Part shown: in pieces, positions 41,660 through 42,076 of the stretch
Layout: every line of letters begins with the position of its first letter
Numbering within the stretch: position 1 is the first letter of the stretch
NCBI GenBank assembly: GCA_030041225.1
Contig: JASHOG010000083.1
Coordinates: forward strand, 1-42,076
DNA length: 42,076 nt
DNA from: Vulcanimicrobiota bacterium
Lineage (GTDB): Bacteria; Vulcanimicrobiota; Vulcanimicrobiia; Vulcanimicrobiales; Vulcanimicrobiaceae
Reading direction: 5' to 3'
Program-made: the position numbers and the translations under genes
Notes under the pieces: model-generated
Databases searched by the model: none
What the model saw: the letters and a program-made list of their open reading frames with translations, nothing else
Told to the model about the DNA's origin: nothing

Positions 41660-42076
41660 ATGCGCATTGCCTTGGGAAGCGACCTTTCCTGCGAGCTCAC
41701 ATCCGCGATCGCGCGGCGCCTTCACGAGCGCGGCGACGAGCCGGTGCTCTTTGGGGCACTCGATCCCGCCGCCCGCAGCGATTGGCCGAGCGTCGGCTGC
41801 GCGGTCGGAGAGGCCGTCGCTCGCGGCGACTGCGCGCAGGGTGTCGTCTGCTGTTGGACCGGCACCGGCGTTGCAATCGCCGCGAACAAAGTCCACGGCG
41901 CGCGCGCCGCGCTTTGCGGCGATGCAGAGACTGCACGTGGCGCACGCCAATGGAACGATGCAAACGTTCTCGCGCTCTCGATTCGCTCGACGACTCCCGC
42001 TCTCGCCGACGAAATCCTTACCGCCTGGTTCTCGTCTGCACCATCGCAAGATCAGGCAGATCTAAGGATGATCGAC
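41660..42076 (+). CDS. RpiB/LacA/LacB-family sugar-phosphate isomerase, 3' end cut
   Basis: Read directly from ATG 41660: 139 codons without stop to the window end. The fold signature is MRIALGSD, then VVCCWTGTGVAIAANKVHGARAALC and the ARQWNDANVLALSIRST segment, as in RpiB-type isomerases, where Cys in the CGTG-like loop is the catalytic base in E. coli RpiB. Here the loop is CCWTGTG. The usual SDHAG motif near the N-terminus is SDLSCE, so the His normally binding substrate is missing; this matches a divergent subgroup rather than true ribose-5-phosphate isomerase, and activity is uncertain. Start codon is only 3 bp from the divergent Nudix GTG. Confidence 0.88.
   Translation, partial: MRIALGSDLSCELTSAIARRLHERGDEPVLFGALDPAARSDWPSVGCAVGEAVARGDCAQGVVCCWTGTGVAIAANKVHGARAALCGDAETARGARQWNDANVLALSIRSTTPALADEILTAWFSSAPSQDQADLRMID

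Overview
GC-rich, densely packed bacterial chromosome segment made of many short, translationally coupled operons. The mix of genes includes an aerobic cytochrome c oxidase with its heme A synthesis genes, a large TonB-dependent receptor with an N-terminal carboxypeptidase-regulatory-like domain, lipoproteins, polyphosphate kinase, NAD synthesis genes and a GH130 enzyme. This points to a diderm aerobe. The style resembles little-cultured lineages such as Eremiobacterota/Vulcanimicrobiota, but that placement is an inference from gene content, not a match I could run. No phage, IS transposase or CRISPR array is visible, and no gene-free stretch exceeds 300 bases.

Layout. 1-2194 (minus): a cut-off amino acid permease and a DesVI/TylM1-like methyltransferase, separated by a 170-bp imperfect palindrome. 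2227-5535 (plus): a four-gene overlapping cassette (FAD oxidoreductase, tiny HExxH protein, BadF-type sugar kinase, NanE epimerase) that looks like amino-sugar catabolism. 5552-9401 (plus): coxB (fused to cytochrome c), coxA (A2-type), coxC and two small membrane proteins. 14745-9413 (minus): ctaA, ctaB, an MFS transporter, an AidB-type acyl-CoA dehydrogenase and a membrane protein. 14838-19411 (plus): lipoprotein, GH130, a membrane-anchored unknown, release factor 3 and a threonine dehydratase-like enzyme. 22653-19384 (minus): a large BNR/sortilin-type beta-propeller protein and a CHRD-like secreted protein.

22728-22918 holds the most unusual signal. A tRNA gene is followed by a 19-bp hairpin interrupted by one 13-nt bulge, and that bulge (plus one base) is an exact 14-nt complement of the tRNA's own anticodon loop and 3' anticodon strand. 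A strong intrinsic terminator follows.

22921-32627: YkgJ cysteine-cluster protein, ROK sugar kinase with a hairpin covering its ribosome-binding region, MGDG-synthase-like glycosyltransferase, polyphosphate kinase, the TonB receptor with a coupled lipoprotein and a terminator, and a secreted unknown. 32711-37251: EVE protein, sphingomyelinase-like phosphoesterase, cupin, VOC protein, two-domain sulfurtransferase carrying a repeat-derived peptide, a 4x29-bp tandem repeat, then Grx4-type glutaredoxin, BolA and a small membrane protein (an Fe-S handling pair). 37317-42076: quinone oxidoreductase-like protein, an overlapping minus operon Nudix-MBL-nadA-nadC, and a cut-off RpiB/LacA/LacB-type isomerase.

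Many divergent gene pairs have start codons almost touching or overlapping, and several convergent pairs overlap at their 3' ends. Promoters must therefore often lie inside neighbouring coding sequence.
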